A DNA stretch of 64,000 nucleotides from Calothrix sp. NIES-2098 (lineage in GTDB: Bacteria > Cyanobacteriota > Cyanobacteriia > Cyanobacteriales > Nostocaceae). The position numbers were made by a program, and so were the translations under genes. The stretch lies in NCBI GenBank assembly GCA_002368175.1, contig AP018172.1, positions 7,567,001-7,631,000 on the forward strand, given 5' to 3'. The notes beneath the pieces are model-generated. The model was not told where the DNA came from and did no database searches. It saw only the letters and a program-made list of their open reading frames with translations. Positions 44,064-52,836 of the stretch are shown here, piece by piece (the first letter of the stretch is position 1; every line of letters starts with the position of its first letter).

Positions 44064-44831
44064 ATGGAACTTTTGAATGAGAATTTACAAAAATTGCGCG
44101 GACAAGTAGCAATTGTTACGGGTGCCTCACGAGGAATTGGCAGAGCGATCGCGCTGGAATTAGCTAGCTACGGAGCCAATGTCATTGTGAATTATGCTAG
44201 TTCTGGTGCTGCGGCTGACAGCTTAGTTGCGGAAATTACAGCCGCAGGCGGTCAGGCTTTAGCGCTACAAGCTGATGTTTCTAAAGCCGAACAAGTAGAC
44301 TCACTATTCAACGCCGTCATCGAAAAGTTTAAGCGCATCGATATTCTCGTCAACAATGCGGGTATTACTCGCGACACCCTACTTTTGCGGATGAAACCAG
44401 AAGATTGGCAAGCTGTTATCGATCTCAATCTTACTGGTGTCTTTTTATGCACTCGCGCTGCTAGCAAAGTCATGCTCAAGCAACGTTCTGGGCGAATTAT
44501 TAATATTACTTCCGTCGCTGGGCTAATGGGCAACCCCGGTCAAGCAAACTACAGCGCCGCTAAAGCAGGTGTGATTGGTTTTACTAAAACCGTGGCTAAG
44601 GAAATGGCTTCTCGCGGGATCACCGTTAACGCTGTCGCTCCTGGTTTCATCGCCACTGATATGACCAGCAATCTCAGCAACACCGAAGAACTACTTAAAT
44701 ACATACCTCTCGGTCGCTACGGCCAACCAGAAGAAATTGCGGGGATGGTACGTTTCCTCGCCGCCGATCCCGCCGCCGCCTACATTACCGGACAAGTGTT
44801 TAACGTTGATGGTGGTATGGTGATGGCATAA
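44064..44831 (+). CDS. fabG: 3-oxoacyl-[acyl-carrier-protein] reductase
   Basis: FabG reduces beta-ketoacyl-ACP with NADPH in each cycle of fatty-acid elongation. The 255-residue short-chain dehydrogenase has the cofactor motif TGASRGIG (19-26), NNAG at 97-100, and the catalytic Ser150, Tyr163 and Lys167 of the YSAAK motif. C-terminal IATDMTSNL and YITGQVFNVDGGMVMA are typical of FabG. The N-terminus is slightly long, and a start some codons later cannot be excluded. A perfect inverted repeat follows the stop. Confidence 0.93.
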   Translation: MELLNENLQKLRGQVAIVTGASRGIGRAIALELASYGANVIVNYASSGAAADSLVAEITAAGGQALALQADVSKAEQVDSLFNAVIEKFKRIDILVNNAGITRDTLLLRMKPEDWQAVIDLNLTGVFLCTRAASKVMLKQRSGRIINITSVAGLMGNPGQANYSAAKAGVIGFTKTVAKEMASRGITVNAVAPGFIATDMTSNLSNTEELLKYIPLGRYGQPEEIAGMVRFLAADPAAAYITGQVFNVDGGMVMA

Positions 44832-44840
44832 ATTTCACTA

Positions 44841-44885
44841 AATGTTAAGTGTAAAGTGCAGATTGAGTACTTTACACTTAACATT
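44841..44885. terminator. Perfect 17-bp hairpin between convergent fabG and the M4 peptidase gene
   Basis: AATGTTAAGTGTAAAGT pairs perfectly with ACTTTACACTTAACATT around an 11-base loop. It sits 9 bases after the fabG stop and 13 bases after the M4 peptidase stop, so it probably ends both transcripts. The T-run is weak on either strand. Confidence 0.6.
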
Positions 44886-44898
44886 CATCATTGAGAAA

Positions 44899-45993
44899 TT
44901 AGAATCCAAACAGCGCTGGTTCTACACCTACTTGTTTCCAAGCATGACGAACGGCGCTTTGTTCTTTACTGCCTTGACCATATAATTCTCCAGCCACGGA
45001 GATTGTATGGTGTGCCGCCTTAGAAAAATTTGATCGAGAGCGCAATCTATCTCTTAAAGTGATGTACCAAATTTTTCCGGCTTTTTCCCAAGCATAACCG
45101 CCGATTTCTACTGCTGCTAAGTAAAAAGCATAGTTGGGAATACCTGAATTGATATGCACGCCACCGTTATCTTCAAGCCCTTTGTATAAGTCTTTTACAT
45201 GGGCTGGTTGGGGGTCTTTACCCAGTACGGGATCGTCGTATGCGGTTCCTGGTGCCTTCATCGAACGAATGCCCACACCTTTAATCCCAGGCATAAACAG
45301 ATCTGAGCCGATAATCCAGTCAGCTTGGTCTGCTGTCTGATTAAGTACGCGTTGTTTTACTAAGGAGCCGAAAACATCAGACATAGACTCATTCAGCGCT
45401 CCTGGTTCGTTCTGATAACGCAAACCAGCTTCGTATTGCGTAACACCGTGGGTTAGTTCGTGTCCAATCACATCAATTGATTTAGTGAAGCGAGTAAAAA
45501 TTTGCCCATCGCCGTCACCGTAAACCATTTGGCTACCGTCCCAAAAGGCGTTGTCATAGCTTTGACTGTAATGAACGGTAGAATCTAAACGCAAACCGCG
45601 ATCGTCAACGGAATTTCGCTTATAAACTTCTTTGTAAAAATCATAAGTAGCACCAGCAGCATCGTAGGCTTCATTTACTGCTGGGTCATTGCTGGGAGGA
45701 TCGCCCTCACCACGTACTAATTTGCCTGGAAGGTCTGTACCTTGTTTAGCATCGTAAATGGTGCGGCGCTTTTCTCCAGTGGATTTGACTGTGGGCATTA
45801 AGCTTAAGACATCACGCTGTCCGCGAATCCTGGCTGAACGAGTTAAGCTCTGAAAAGCCCAGTCACTTTGTTGAGAATTGCCACGTTTGGCTATCTCTTT
45901 CAACATATGTGGTGGAACCACACAACAGATAGGACAAATCTGGTTAACTGGATGACAACCTTTTGACTTGGCAGAGCCTCGATTACGATACAT
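44899..45993 (-). CDS. M4 family metallopeptidase, protealysin-like
   Basis: A thermolysin-family zinc protease of 364 residues. The zinc-binding HELTH is at 178-182, the third ligand Glu lies about 20 residues later in GALNESMSDVFG, and the catalytic His is in NGGVHINSGIPNYAFYL. The N-terminus is short: a CPICCVVPPHMLKEI segment (20-34) corresponds to the protealysin-type propeptide with its PPHML motif, instead of the long FTP-PepSY propeptide, and there is no signal peptide, so it may act in the cytoplasm or be released another way. ATG 45993 has an AAGGAT ribosome-binding site; the frame to 46035 is rejected. No gene for an emfourin-type inhibitor is next to it. Confidence 0.92.
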   Translation of the reverse strand: MYRNRGSAKSKGCHPVNQICPICCVVPPHMLKEIAKRGNSQQSDWAFQSLTRSARIRGQRDVLSLMPTVKSTGEKRRTIYDAKQGTDLPGKLVRGEGDPPSNDPAVNEAYDAAGATYDFYKEVYKRNSVDDRGLRLDSTVHYSQSYDNAFWDGSQMVYGDGDGQIFTRFTKSIDVIGHELTHGVTQYEAGLRYQNEPGALNESMSDVFGSLVKQRVLNQTADQADWIIGSDLFMPGIKGVGIRSMKAPGTAYDDPVLGKDPQPAHVKDLYKGLEDNGGVHINSGIPNYAFYLAAVEIGGYAWEKAGKIWYITLRDRLRSRSNFSKAAHHTISVAGELYGQGSKEQSAVRHAWKQVGVEPALFGF

Positions 45994-46105
45994 AGCTTTT
46001 ATCCTTAAAATACGTAGGTGGCGATCGCAAATCAAACTGCGATCGCCACTTTAATTGCTCCAAGAACATTAGCCAAAATTTACAACTTTCGTCACAAAAA
46101 GTTAC

Positions 46106-47209
46106 TCAGGAAATACACTCTGTTTTCCGTATTCTCCCCGAAATGGTAAAGCCAATCAGGAAGATGATACTGATAGTTGTCGCTAGCATTTGTACTAAGG
46201 TCAAATGCTGCATTCTCATCGCCAACAAATTACAAACTAAGGTAATTGACCAAAGAGTGTATGCAGCACGGCGTTGGGAGAATCCCCACGCTAGCAAGCG
46301 ATGGTGTAGGTGGTCTTTGCCAGGAGTACTCATGGGGTTTTTCCCTGCCATCAGTCGTCGTACAATTACCTGAGTAGTGTCCAAAACAGGCAATAACAAA
46401 AATAAAACTGTAGGAATTAGAGAAAATACGGTGTTAACTTGGAGTTTTCCTAAAATACTAGTTGCGGCTAGCACATAGCCAAAAAAGTAGGCTCCGGCAT
46501 CACCCATAATAATCCGGGAAGGGTGGAAGTTATGACGCAAAAATCCCAAGGCTGCGCCCCCCAATGCAGCCAATACTAGAGTTGCCGCTGCACGATATGA
46601 AATCTGGGCAGAAACTGCCAACAGACTCATGGCAGTAATAAAACTTACCCCTCCTGCCAAACCATCCATACCATCCATCAAATTGATGGCATTGGTAATT
46701 CCTACTACCCAAAATACTGTCAGTGATATTGAAAGAATGTAGTCTATTGGTGTGCCAAAAGCGATTTCAATCCTAATACCATTAGCCACCAGCAATAGTG
46801 CTGTGAGAACCTGAGTAAACATCCGTACTGAGGGAGGTAAGCCAAACTGGTCATCAATAAAGCCCACCAGAACTAATATCGTCCCTCCCAAAAGAATAGT
46901 CAGTACTTGAGCCAATACACTTTGTACTTCGATTGGTCTTAAGAGAGTAGCTAATACCAGTGCGGCAATGACGCCCGTATAAATAGCCAGACCCCCTGCA
47001 TTGGGCAAAGGTTCTCGGTTAAGCCGCCGTGCGTTTGGTTGGTCAGCCCAACCTACCCGCAAGGCAAATTTGCGTACTGTGGGAATCAACCGCCATGTTA
47101 CTAGCCAAGCTAAGAGAAACGTAAATACTACAGCCAACCAGCCGGTGCCGCTAGGGTCAGCAATACCGAGGGATTTAAGGGAGTGGTCTAAATTCATCTC
47201 CCAATTCAA
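46106..47209 (-). CDS. Undecaprenyl-phosphate sugar-1-phosphate transferase (WecA/TagO/MraY family)
   Basis: An integral membrane enzyme of 367 residues with about 10-11 hydrophobic segments that transfers a HexNAc-1-phosphate onto undecaprenyl phosphate, starting a surface polysaccharide. Visible motifs are VGFIDDQFGLPPSVRMFTQV (the DDxxD region), NAINLMDGMDGLAGG, GDAGAYFFGYVLA and GKDHLHHRLLAWG, the His-rich cytoplasmic loop of WecA-type proteins. MraY itself has a different loop. The GlcNAc or other HexNAc substrate is inferred. The gene stands alone on the minus strand; upstream are STRR repeats. Confidence 0.92.
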   Translation of the reverse strand: MNWEMNLDHSLKSLGIADPSGTGWLAVVFTFLLAWLVTWRLIPTVRKFALRVGWADQPNARRLNREPLPNAGGLAIYTGVIAALVLATLLRPIEVQSVLAQVLTILLGGTILVLVGFIDDQFGLPPSVRMFTQVLTALLLVANGIRIEIAFGTPIDYILSISLTVFWVVGITNAINLMDGMDGLAGGVSFITAMSLLAVSAQISYRAAATLVLAALGGAALGFLRHNFHPSRIIMGDAGAYFFGYVLAATSILGKLQVNTVFSLIPTVLFLLLPVLDTTQVIVRRLMAGKNPMSTPGKDHLHHRLLAWGFSQRRAAYTLWSITLVCNLLAMRMQHLTLVQMLATTISIIFLIGFTISGRIRKTECIS

Positions 47210-47248
47210 CCATTACCATAAGCATCAACTGTATATTAATCAATAAAG

Positions 47249-47283
47249 GTCAAGAGTCAAGGGTCAATAGTCAATAGTCAAGA
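47249..47283. repeat. Tandem heptanucleotide repeat (GTCAANN)
   Basis: Five direct copies of GTCAAGA/GTCAAGG/GTCAATA in the intergenic region between the sugar-phosphate transferase and groEL genes. Similar GACTnTTGACT words lie near 53980-54020. These are STRR-type repeats of filamentous cyanobacteria. Confidence 0.8.
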
Positions 47284-47432
47284 GTTATTTGCCATTGCTT
47301 AAGTAGCATATAGTTATTTCTTTCTCTCCCTGCACCCTGTCTCCATAACACTTATGGACTAAAGACTATGGGCTATTAACGCTCTAAAGTTATTTTTTTA
47401 TTTCCATTTGTCAATTTGAGCAGTTTTGGATG

Positions 47433-47459
47433 TTAGCACTCTTGCTCTGTGAGTGCTAA
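47433..47459. promoter_or_regulatory. CIRCE element (HrcA operator) upstream of groEL
   Basis: TTAGCACTC-N9-GAGTGCTAA is the perfect, canonical CIRCE inverted repeat, 32 bases before the groEL start. HrcA repressor binds CIRCE and releases it on heat shock. Confidence 0.97.
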
Positions 47460-47491
47460 ATTGTCTAATGGAAGCGCTTGAGAAATGAAAC

Positions 47492-49153
47492 ATGGCGAAG
47501 ATTATTGCATTTGATGAAGAATCGCGTCGGGCCCTAGAACGGGGTGTGAATGCTCTTGCTGATGCCGTAAAAATCACTCTGGGACCAAAAGGTCGTAACG
47601 TTCTTTTAGAAAAAAAATATGGTGCCCCCCAAATTGTTAACGATGGTATCACTGTAGCTAAAGAAATTGAATTAGAAGATCCATTAGAAAACACAGGTGC
47701 GAGGCTGATCCAAGAAGTTGCATCTAAAACTAAAGATGTTGCTGGTGATGGTACTACTACAGCCACGGTTTTAGCACAGGCTTTGATCCGGGAAGGGTTA
47801 AAGAACGTTGCAGCTGGTAGCAACCCTGTAAGTTTAAAACGGGGGATCGAAAAGACTGTTGAGGCGCTGGTAGAAGAAATTGCCAGAATTGCCAAGCCAG
47901 TGGAAGGAAGTGCGATCGCTCAAGTTGCTACAGTTTCAGCAGGTAATGATGAAGAAGTCGGCAGTATGATTGCCGAAGCAATGGATAAAGTCACTAAAGA
48001 CGGTGTAATTACCGTTGAAGAATCTAAGTCCCTGACAACTGAACTAGAAGTAGTAGAGGGGATGCAGATCGATCGGGGTTACATTTCTCCCTACTTTATC
48101 ACCAACAACGAACGGCAGACGGTGGAATTTGAAAATGCCCGCATCTTGATTACCGACAAGAAAATCAACAGCATTCAGGATTTAGTACCTGTGCTGGAAA
48201 AGGTTGCGCGTTTGGGTCAATCTTTGCTGGTAATCGCAGAAGACGTAGAAGGAGATGCTTTGGCAACTTTGGTTGTGAATAAAGCCCGGGGTGTCCTTTC
48301 CGTGGCTGCAATCAAAGCACCAGGATTTGGCGATCGCCGTAAAGCTTTGTTACAAGATATTGCCATTCTTACCGATGGTCAGTTGATTTCAGAAGAAATC
48401 GGCTTAAGCTTGGATACTGCTTCTATCGAAGCTTTAGGAACTGCTCGTAAAATTACCATCGACAAAGAAAACACTACAATTGTCGCCGGCAGTACTACCA
48501 AGCCAGAAGTACAAAAGCGGATCGGGCAAATTCGCAAGCAGTTGGAAGAAACCGATTCCGAATACGATAAAGAAAAACTGCAAGAACGCATTGCCAAGTT
48601 AGCTGGCGGTGTAGCAGTGATTAAAGTTGGTGCGGCTACAGAAACCGAACTCAAAGACCGGAAGCTGCGCATTGAAGATGCTTTAAACGCTACCAAAGCG
48701 GCGGTAGAAGAAGGTATTGTTGCTGGTGGTGGTACTACTCTGATTCACCTGGCAACAAAGGTAGAAGCGATTAAAAATAGCCTCCAAGATAGTGAAGAAA
48801 AAATTGGAGCTGAGATTATCGGACGCGCACTGGAAGCACCACTACGTCAAATAGCCGACAACGCTGGTGCTGAAGGTTCTGTCATCGTTTCCAGAGTCAA
48901 AGAGACTGATTTCAACATTGGCTACAATGCCGCTACTGGGGAATTTGAAGATTTAATTGCTGCTGGTATTATCGACCCGGCGAAAGTCGTGCGTTCTGCT
49001 TTACAGAATGCTGCTTCTATTGCTGGTTTAGTCTTAACCACTGAAGCCCTCGTTGTCGAAAAGCCTGAAAAGAAAGCTCCTGCTGCTCCCGCTGATGGCG
49101 GTATGGGCGGTATGGGCGGTATGGGTGGTATGGGCGGCATGGGTATGTTCTAA
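47492..49153 (+). CDS. groEL: Chaperonin GroEL (60 kDa), monocistronic copy
   Basis: GroEL is the tetradecameric ATP-driven chaperonin. The 553-residue protein shows the ATP-binding loop AGDGTTTATVLAQ, hinge, apical domain, and the C-terminal GGMGGMGGMGGMGMF tail. No groES lies upstream, so this corresponds to the second cpn60 (groEL2/cpn60-type) of cyanobacteria, which usually has a groES-groEL operon elsewhere. Upstream is the CIRCE operator, downstream a strong terminator, so it is a single-gene heat-shock unit. RuBisCO folding, which needs chaperonin, is coded 28 kb away by rbcL-rbcX-rbcS, but no direct link is visible. Confidence 0.97.
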   Translation: MAKIIAFDEESRRALERGVNALADAVKITLGPKGRNVLLEKKYGAPQIVNDGITVAKEIELEDPLENTGARLIQEVASKTKDVAGDGTTTATVLAQALIREGLKNVAAGSNPVSLKRGIEKTVEALVEEIARIAKPVEGSAIAQVATVSAGNDEEVGSMIAEAMDKVTKDGVITVEESKSLTTELEVVEGMQIDRGYISPYFITNNERQTVEFENARILITDKKINSIQDLVPVLEKVARLGQSLLVIAEDVEGDALATLVVNKARGVLSVAAIKAPGFGDRRKALLQDIAILTDGQLISEEIGLSLDTASIEALGTARKITIDKENTTIVAGSTTKPEVQKRIGQIRKQLEETDSEYDKEKLQERIAKLAGGVAVIKVGAATETELKDRKLRIEDALNATKAAVEEGIVAGGGTTLIHLATKVEAIKNSLQDSEEKIGAEIIGRALEAPLRQIADNAGAEGSVIVSRVKETDFNIGYNAATGEFEDLIAAGIIDPAKVVRSALQNAASIAGLVLTTEALVVEKPEKKAPAAPADGGMGGMGGMGGMGGMGMF

Positions 49154-49455
49154 TCTCCGCTTCCCCATATAAATATTTATTAAGCAGTTTGTCTTAGTCA
49201 AGGCAAACTGTTTTTTATTATTTCTGACCTAAAGGTGAAGGAATGATATCATATCGGCTTGAATAGTTAACCAATTTTGGATGTTAGATTGGCTTTGTAG
49301 GGTGGGCAATGCCAACTATCAAATTATTAATTTATCCCAATGATTTAGAATAGCTAGATTTTGCTATTAGCACTAATCAAAAATCTCGTATTTAGTTTTG
49401 AAAGATTTAGAAGATGAAAATCTCACTAATTATTAACTATTAAAGGTTAAAGTAC
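49154..49455. other. Intergenic region between groEL and corA
   Basis: 302 bases. It begins with the groEL terminator (49185-49216); the rest is AT-rich with no gene or operator recognised. Confidence 0.6.
49185..49216 (+). terminator. Rho-independent terminator of groEL
   Basis: CAGTTTGTCTT pairs with AAGGCAAACTG (one G-U pair) around an AGTC loop, followed by TTTTTT. It lies 32 bases after the groEL stop. Confidence 0.93.
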
Positions 49456-50598
49456 ATGATTAGAAAAATTCGTCGGCTTTCCAAACAAGTTAAAAAACCA
49501 TTTTTCAAGGACTTTTATCACCAACCAGGGAATGTACCGGGAACTCTCGTCATTGATGAAAATGCTGAAGCTCCTGAAATCATTTTGATTGATTACAACC
49601 AAACTAATTATATTAGTAAACAAATAGAAACTCCCGAAGAATGCATCAGCTATCTAGATAGGGCATCTGTATCTTGGGTGGATGTGCAGGGTTTAGGAAA
49701 TATTGATATATTGCAACGATTGGGACAAGTTTTTGATCTACATCCTCTAGTTTTAGAAGATGTAGTTAATATGGCAGAACGCCCCAAAACAGAAGACTAT
49801 GAAGACCAGTTATTAATAATTGCTCGGATGGTAGTGCCAAAAGAGAATGCCTATGGTTTTCATAGCGAACAAGTAAGTTTTGTTCTAGGTAAAAATTATT
49901 TGCTAACTGTACAAGAAGAACCAGAACATGATTGCTTTGAAGCAGTGCGATCGCGAATTGAAAAATCCAAGGGTATAATTCGCAAATCAGGAGCAGATTA
50001 TTTAACTTATGCTCTATTAGATGCAATTATTGATGGTTTTTTTCCTGTGTTAGAACGTTACGGCGAGCAAATTGAAGATTTAGAAGAGGAAGCGATCGTC
50101 AAACCAACCCAAAAAACTCTACAGAAGATTTATAAAATTAGGCGAGAATTGCTGCAACTGCGTCGCGCTATCTGGCCGCAGCGGGATGTCATGAGTTCTT
50201 TGATGCGAGATAGCGGTGAACTAATCGGTGATGAGGTGCGAATTTATCTGAGAGATTGTTATGACCATGCTGTACAAGTAATTGATATGGTAGAAACTTA
50301 TCGCGAACTGACATCAGGATTGATGGATGTTTACTTGTCAGCAGTGAGTAACAAAATGAATGAAATCATGAAGCTACTAACGGTGGTTTCATCAATTTTC
50401 ATTCCCTTAACTTTTGTAGCGGGAATCTATGGAATGAACTTCAATACCGAAAAATCCCCATATAATATGCCTGAACTGAATTGGTATTGGGGATACCCGA
50501 TGTGTTTGGCAATTATGGCGGCGATCGCAGTTGGATTACTATTCTTTTTTTGGCGGCGGGGCTGGCTAGAACGCTCTGTAACGATCAAACAAGATTAA
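49456..50598 (+). CDS. corA: CorA-type magnesium/cobalt transporter
   Basis: A homopentameric divalent-cation channel of the inner membrane. The large cytoplasmic N-terminal domain (about 1-310) is followed by two C-terminal membrane helices; the pore signature is IYGMNFN, and the second helix (about 352-370) is followed by the basic end RRGWLERS. Acidic helices with EDLEEEAIVKPTQKTLQKIY are typical of the long stalk helix region. Length 380 is normal for bacterial CorA. The gene is alone on the plus strand. Confidence 0.93.
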   Translation: MIRKIRRLSKQVKKPFFKDFYHQPGNVPGTLVIDENAEAPEIILIDYNQTNYISKQIETPEECISYLDRASVSWVDVQGLGNIDILQRLGQVFDLHPLVLEDVVNMAERPKTEDYEDQLLIIARMVVPKENAYGFHSEQVSFVLGKNYLLTVQEEPEHDCFEAVRSRIEKSKGIIRKSGADYLTYALLDAIIDGFFPVLERYGEQIEDLEEEAIVKPTQKTLQKIYKIRRELLQLRRAIWPQRDVMSSLMRDSGELIGDEVRIYLRDCYDHAVQVIDMVETYRELTSGLMDVYLSAVSNKMNEIMKLLTVVSSIFIPLTFVAGIYGMNFNTEKSPYNMPELNWYWGYPMCLAIMAAIAVGLLFFFWRRGWLERSVTIKQD

Positions 50599-50660
50599 GT
50601 ATCGGGTATGGGTACGAAACAAATATATAAAATTACTACAGGGAGTATTTATTTTAATTT

Positions 50661-51371
50661 ATGAGAGGGAATGGCGACCAAAATTTAATTGTTTTGACGC
50701 TTTATATTATCGGCGTCACTTATATTATTAATCTGATGATTGAGTCGATCGCTGACAAAGTTAAATTTGAACATCAAAAAGGAGTGGTTGACGATCAACT
50801 CAAAGAGCAAAATCTCCAAGACCAAGTAGGGATTTCTTTTAGACTTAGCCCATCATACTCATTTGACGAGTTGAAAGAGTTGTCAGTTAGCATTGAAAAT
50901 AAATCTGATAATCTTGCTATCTACGTCGATTGGGATAATAGCTCGATAGTAGTCGAGCACAACAAGCAATCACGCCGAGTAATTCGCAAATCACCAGACT
51001 TGACCCGTGACTTAGCTGTACCGCAAAGTCCCAGCCTTGTTGCTCCTAAGAAAACGCTTTCTGCAATAGTGACAGCAGAAGATGTTTTCGCCAGGGATGC
51101 AACTACAGGAACTTACTCAACAACAAAAGCCTTAATAGATATTAGTGGTTTGCAAAAAAGTCCTGTTAAGGCGCAAAGAAAGTTGTATAACGATTTTGTT
51201 AACAGAACAAAACAGTTAGACTTCTCACTACAGTTAGTACTGCGAATCAGCGAGATGCGTGTTGGTTTAGCTCCTGGTGTCAATATTCCGCCAATGTGCA
51301 TTATCAATTGTCCGTTCACCATCAGGAAACTGCCTTGGACATACGCTCTACCTTGGAATAAAAAGAAGTAA
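50661..51371 (+). CDS. Hypothetical protein with an N-terminal membrane helix
   Basis: A 236-residue protein of no family I recognise. Residues 7-25 (LIVLTLYIIGVTYIINLMI) make one membrane anchor; the rest is soluble and mixed alpha/beta, with a possible beta-rich middle (FRLSPSYSFDELKELSVSIE, then AIYVDWDNSSIVVEHNKQSR). The C-terminus ends in a basic LPWNKKK. It lies 63 bp after corA on the same strand and 43 bp before rnpB. No catalytic motif seen. Start ATG 50681-50685 region is given by the frame; no good ribosome-binding site was checked further. Confidence 0.65.
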   Translation: MRGNGDQNLIVLTLYIIGVTYIINLMIESIADKVKFEHQKGVVDDQLKEQNLQDQVGISFRLSPSYSFDELKELSVSIENKSDNLAIYVDWDNSSIVVEHNKQSRRVIRKSPDLTRDLAVPQSPSLVAPKKTLSAIVTAEDVFARDATTGTYSTTKALIDISGLQKSPVKAQRKLYNDFVNRTKQLDFSLQLVLRISEMRVGLAPGVNIPPMCIINCPFTIRKLPWTYALPWNKKK

Positions 51372-51414
51372 TTCAAATCAGACACACAATGCCATCCAAG
51401 ATTACACTGGATCT

Positions 51415-51864
51415 AGGGAGGGAGTAGACGCAGGCGGTTGCAGATCGGTTAAAACAACTGATTTGAGGAAAGTCCGGGCTCCCGAAAGACCAAACTTGCT
51501 GGATAACGTCCAGTGCGAGCGATCGTGAGGATAGTGCCACAGAAAGATACCGCCAAAACAATTCAAAATTCAAAATTCAAAATCAAGAGTTTTGAAACAA
51601 AAATTTTGGATTTACTTTTGGTAAGGGTGCAAAGGTGCGGTAAGAGCGCACCAGCAGCGTCGAGAGGCGCTGGCTCGGTAAACCCCGGTTGGGAGCAAGG
51701 CGAAAGGAACTATGGTTGGTCTTTTACCAGTTCCGCAAAAACAGAGCCGCTAGAGGCGTCTGGTGACAGGCGTCCCAGATAGATAACCGCCCTCATTGTA
51801 GGGAAGTTACAATAACATCTCTACATCAGAGAACAGAACCCGGCTTACGATCTGCTCTCTCTCT
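51415..51864 (+). ncRNA. rnpB: RNase P RNA
   Basis: The catalytic RNA of RNase P, which removes 5' leaders from tRNA precursors. The conserved core is clear: GAGGAAAGTCCGGGCTCC near the 5' end, then GTGCGAGCGATCGTGAGGATAG and GTGCCACAGAAAGATACCGCC, the region CTCGGTAAACCCCGG, a GGGAGCAAGGCGAAAGGAAC region and the 3' ACAGAACCCGGCTTACG, which pairs with the 5' part to form P4. A GGGAGGGAGTAGA start pairs with TCTGCTCTCTC at the end (P1). The ends are set from that pairing. Protein-like frames inside it are not genes. A heptamer repeat is inserted in the variable region. Confidence 0.96.
51561..51581 (+). repeat. STRR heptamer repeat within rnpB
   Basis: Three perfect copies of ATTCAAA (51561-51581) lie in the P12-type variable region of the RNase P RNA. 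Heptanucleotide repeats inside rnpB are a known feature of heterocyst-forming cyanobacteria. Confidence 0.9.
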
Positions 51865-52019
51865 TTTTAATTATTGGTCATTGGGCATGGGGGATAGGGC
51901 ATTGCTATTGAGTCCAGAGTCAAAAGGCAATAGACAAAAATTGTTAATTATTTCTCCCCTCGCCCCCTGTGCTCCCTCCTCCCCTGTCTCTTTGTCCTCC
52001 TTGTCCCCCTTCTGATTGA

Positions 52020-52739
52020 ATGTCTCTCGCTTATCCACGCCGTCAAAGACAACTTGAAAGTTTAGTTAAAAAATTAGGTCTACTCAAAGAAGCACCCATA
52101 CAGTGGCAACTGCTAGACTTAGCGCTGACTCATCCGACTGTCTCTGAGTCCGCAAATTATGAGCAACTGGAGTTTGTTGGTGATGCTGTGGTTCGCTTAG
52201 TAGCGGCTGTGGTTTTGTGGGAACATTATCCAGATTGCCCAGTAGGCGATTTTGCCGCAATTCGTTCTGTATTAGTGAGCGATCGCATTCTCGCTCAATT
52301 GGCCAGAGAATATGGTTTAGAGCTTTATTTATTAGTCGCTGGTAGTGCTACTGCGGACAAAGTTGGGCAAGAATCTCGTCTGGCTGATGCTTTTGAAGCT
52401 GTTCTGGGTGCATTGTATCTCAGTACAAACAATCTCGATCTCATCCGTCCTTGGCTAGACCCTCACTTCAAACAACTAGCAGCAGAAATTCGTCTCGATC
52501 CGGCTAGGCTAAACTACAAAGCCGCGCTGCAAGAATGGACTCAGGCGCAATTTAAAGTTTTACCAGAGTATCGCGTTGTAGAAGTAACTCAACCCCACCG
52601 CAATCAAGAACGTTTCGTTGCGGAAGTTTGGTTACACGGTAAACAGTTAGGTCAAGGCAAGGGACGTTCTATTAAAGCTGCCGAACAAGCCGCAGCCAAA
52701 GTAGCTTTTTTATCTATTAGTAATCCGGGACAACCCTGA
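52020..52739 (+). CDS. rnc: Ribonuclease III
   Basis: RNase III cleaves double-stranded RNA in rRNA and mRNA processing. The 239-residue protein has the catalytic signature EQLEFVGDAVVRLV, the second acidic site ADAFEAVLGALYLS, and a C-terminal double-stranded RNA-binding domain beginning NYKAALQEWTQAQFKVLPEY and ending GQGKGRSIKAAEQAAAKVAF. Length and order are normal. It lies just downstream of rnpB on the same strand, with an intergenic stretch of GGGCATT-like and C/T-rich repeats between. Confidence 0.95.
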   Translation: MSLAYPRRQRQLESLVKKLGLLKEAPIQWQLLDLALTHPTVSESANYEQLEFVGDAVVRLVAAVVLWEHYPDCPVGDFAAIRSVLVSDRILAQLAREYGLELYLLVAGSATADKVGQESRLADAFEAVLGALYLSTNNLDLIRPWLDPHFKQLAAEIRLDPARLNYKAALQEWTQAQFKVLPEYRVVEVTQPHRNQERFVAEVWLHGKQLGQGKGRSIKAAEQAAAKVAFLSISNPGQP

Positions 52740-52836
52740 ACTCAACCAGCTATTTCTCAGCCGATAATTTAGTTATTAATCAAGAGTTTAAATAATAATG
52801 TCAAAATTTTAACTCTTAAAATTTGACTAATAACCA

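Noticed and set aside
51513..51782. 89-residue frame
   Set aside because: Lies entirely inside the RNase P RNA.
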